Shown here one piece after another: positions 6,211 through 6,405 of a DNA stretch of 6,405 bases. The stretch spans positions 1-6,405 of the forward strand of contig CAJQPV010000173.1 in NCBI GenBank assembly GCA_905480305.1, written 5' to 3'. Source of the stretch: an uncultured Gammaproteobacteria bacterium (GTDB lineage Bacteria > Pseudomonadota > Gammaproteobacteria > UBA9214). The notes below the pieces were generated by a model. That model made no database searches and was not told where the DNA came from. It saw only the letters and a list, made by a program, of their open reading frames with translations. Made by a program: the position numbers and the translations under genes. Each line of letters opens with the position of its first letter. Within the stretch, counting starts at the first letter, position 1.

Positions 6211-6405
6211 TCATGGCCAGTCCCGTGCCGGTGTTATAAACGAACCGCGCGTATCAATGGCGAGCTTCCAGTAAGCGGCGGCCGCATAGGCATCACCTTC
6301 CATCGGCAGCAGGATGGTATTGACCGGGATACCGGACGACAATGAGCGCACCGCCGTCTCAAAGTGCGCCAGGCGTTCTGCCGCCGAAACAGTGGTGCCT
6401 GTCGG
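6211..6405 (-). CDS. C-terminal fragment of a protein encoded upstream of the VWA gene (runs off right edge)
   Basis: An open reading frame entering from the right edge encodes the last 64 residues of a protein, ending in ARDWP and a TGA at 6213-6211. Visible segments are VSAAERLAHFETAVRSLSSG, then PVNTILLPMEGDAYAAAAYW and KLAIDTRGSFITPARDWP. The pattern of a strand (VNTILLP), a short loop, a helix with AAAAYWKLA and a closing GSFITP is like the end of a VWA domain, where the last strand and helix precede a 'G-G-x-f' turn. The downstream protein ends similarly (LAESNNGSFVGL). I infer that this is a second VWA protein paired with the downstream one, but the MIDAS part is outside the window. 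Codon use and spacing support a real gene. Confidence 0.72.
   Translation of the reverse strand, partial: PTGTTVSAAERLAHFETAVRSLSSGIPVNTILLPMEGDAYAAAAYWKLAIDTRGSFITPARDWP

Overview
The window reads as chromosomal DNA of a proteobacterium, most likely a gammaproteobacterium. That rests on moderate-to-high GC, the look of the proteins, and the MoxR / DUF58 / DUF4381 / VWA gene order; no rRNA or other firm taxonomic marker is present. Every gene I can support lies on the minus strand, so transcription runs from high to low coordinates. No tRNA, rRNA, CRISPR array, insertion sequence or phage gene is visible.

Reading in the direction of transcription there are three blocks. (1) 6405-5178: the last 64 codons of one protein, then a complete 336-residue protein with an N-terminal membrane helix, a coiled-coil-like region and a C-terminal von Willebrand factor A (VWA) domain with an intact MIDAS motif. 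Its membrane segment resembles the ExbD/TolR/MotB stator helix with an Asp at its start, so it may work with a proton-channel partner outside the window. (2) 4934-3238: egtD, the histidine trimethyltransferase of ergothioneine synthesis, followed 47 bases later by a DJ-1/PfpI (Hsp31-like) protein with a Cys-His catalytic pair. The two look co-transcribed and suggest a redox or carbonyl-stress theme. A perfect 8-bp inverted repeat lies upstream of egtD. (3) 2938-1: a MoxR-type AAA+ ATPase, a DUF58 protein, a DUF4381 membrane protein and the start of a BatA-like VWA membrane protein, which runs off the left edge. The last three are joined by two ATGA stop/start overlaps, typical of a translationally coupled operon. 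Such operons (Bat / MoxR-VWA) are thought to act as envelope-associated chaperone or assembly machines: the ATPase works in the cytoplasm, and the VWA proteins act as metal-dependent adaptors at the membrane.

Two stretches lack genes. 2939-3237 lies upstream of the MoxR operon and holds a good RBS, a TATAAT box, a GC-rich inverted repeat and a 14-bp tandem AT-rich direct repeat. 4953-5177 lies upstream of egtD and holds an inverted repeat and an AT-rich tract. The points most worth a second look are the ExbD-like VWA protein, the loss of both MIDAS serines in the DUF58 protein, and the inverted repeat before egtD. I see no clear evidence of a wholly new system; the ExbD-like VWA cluster is the best lead and continues past the right edge.
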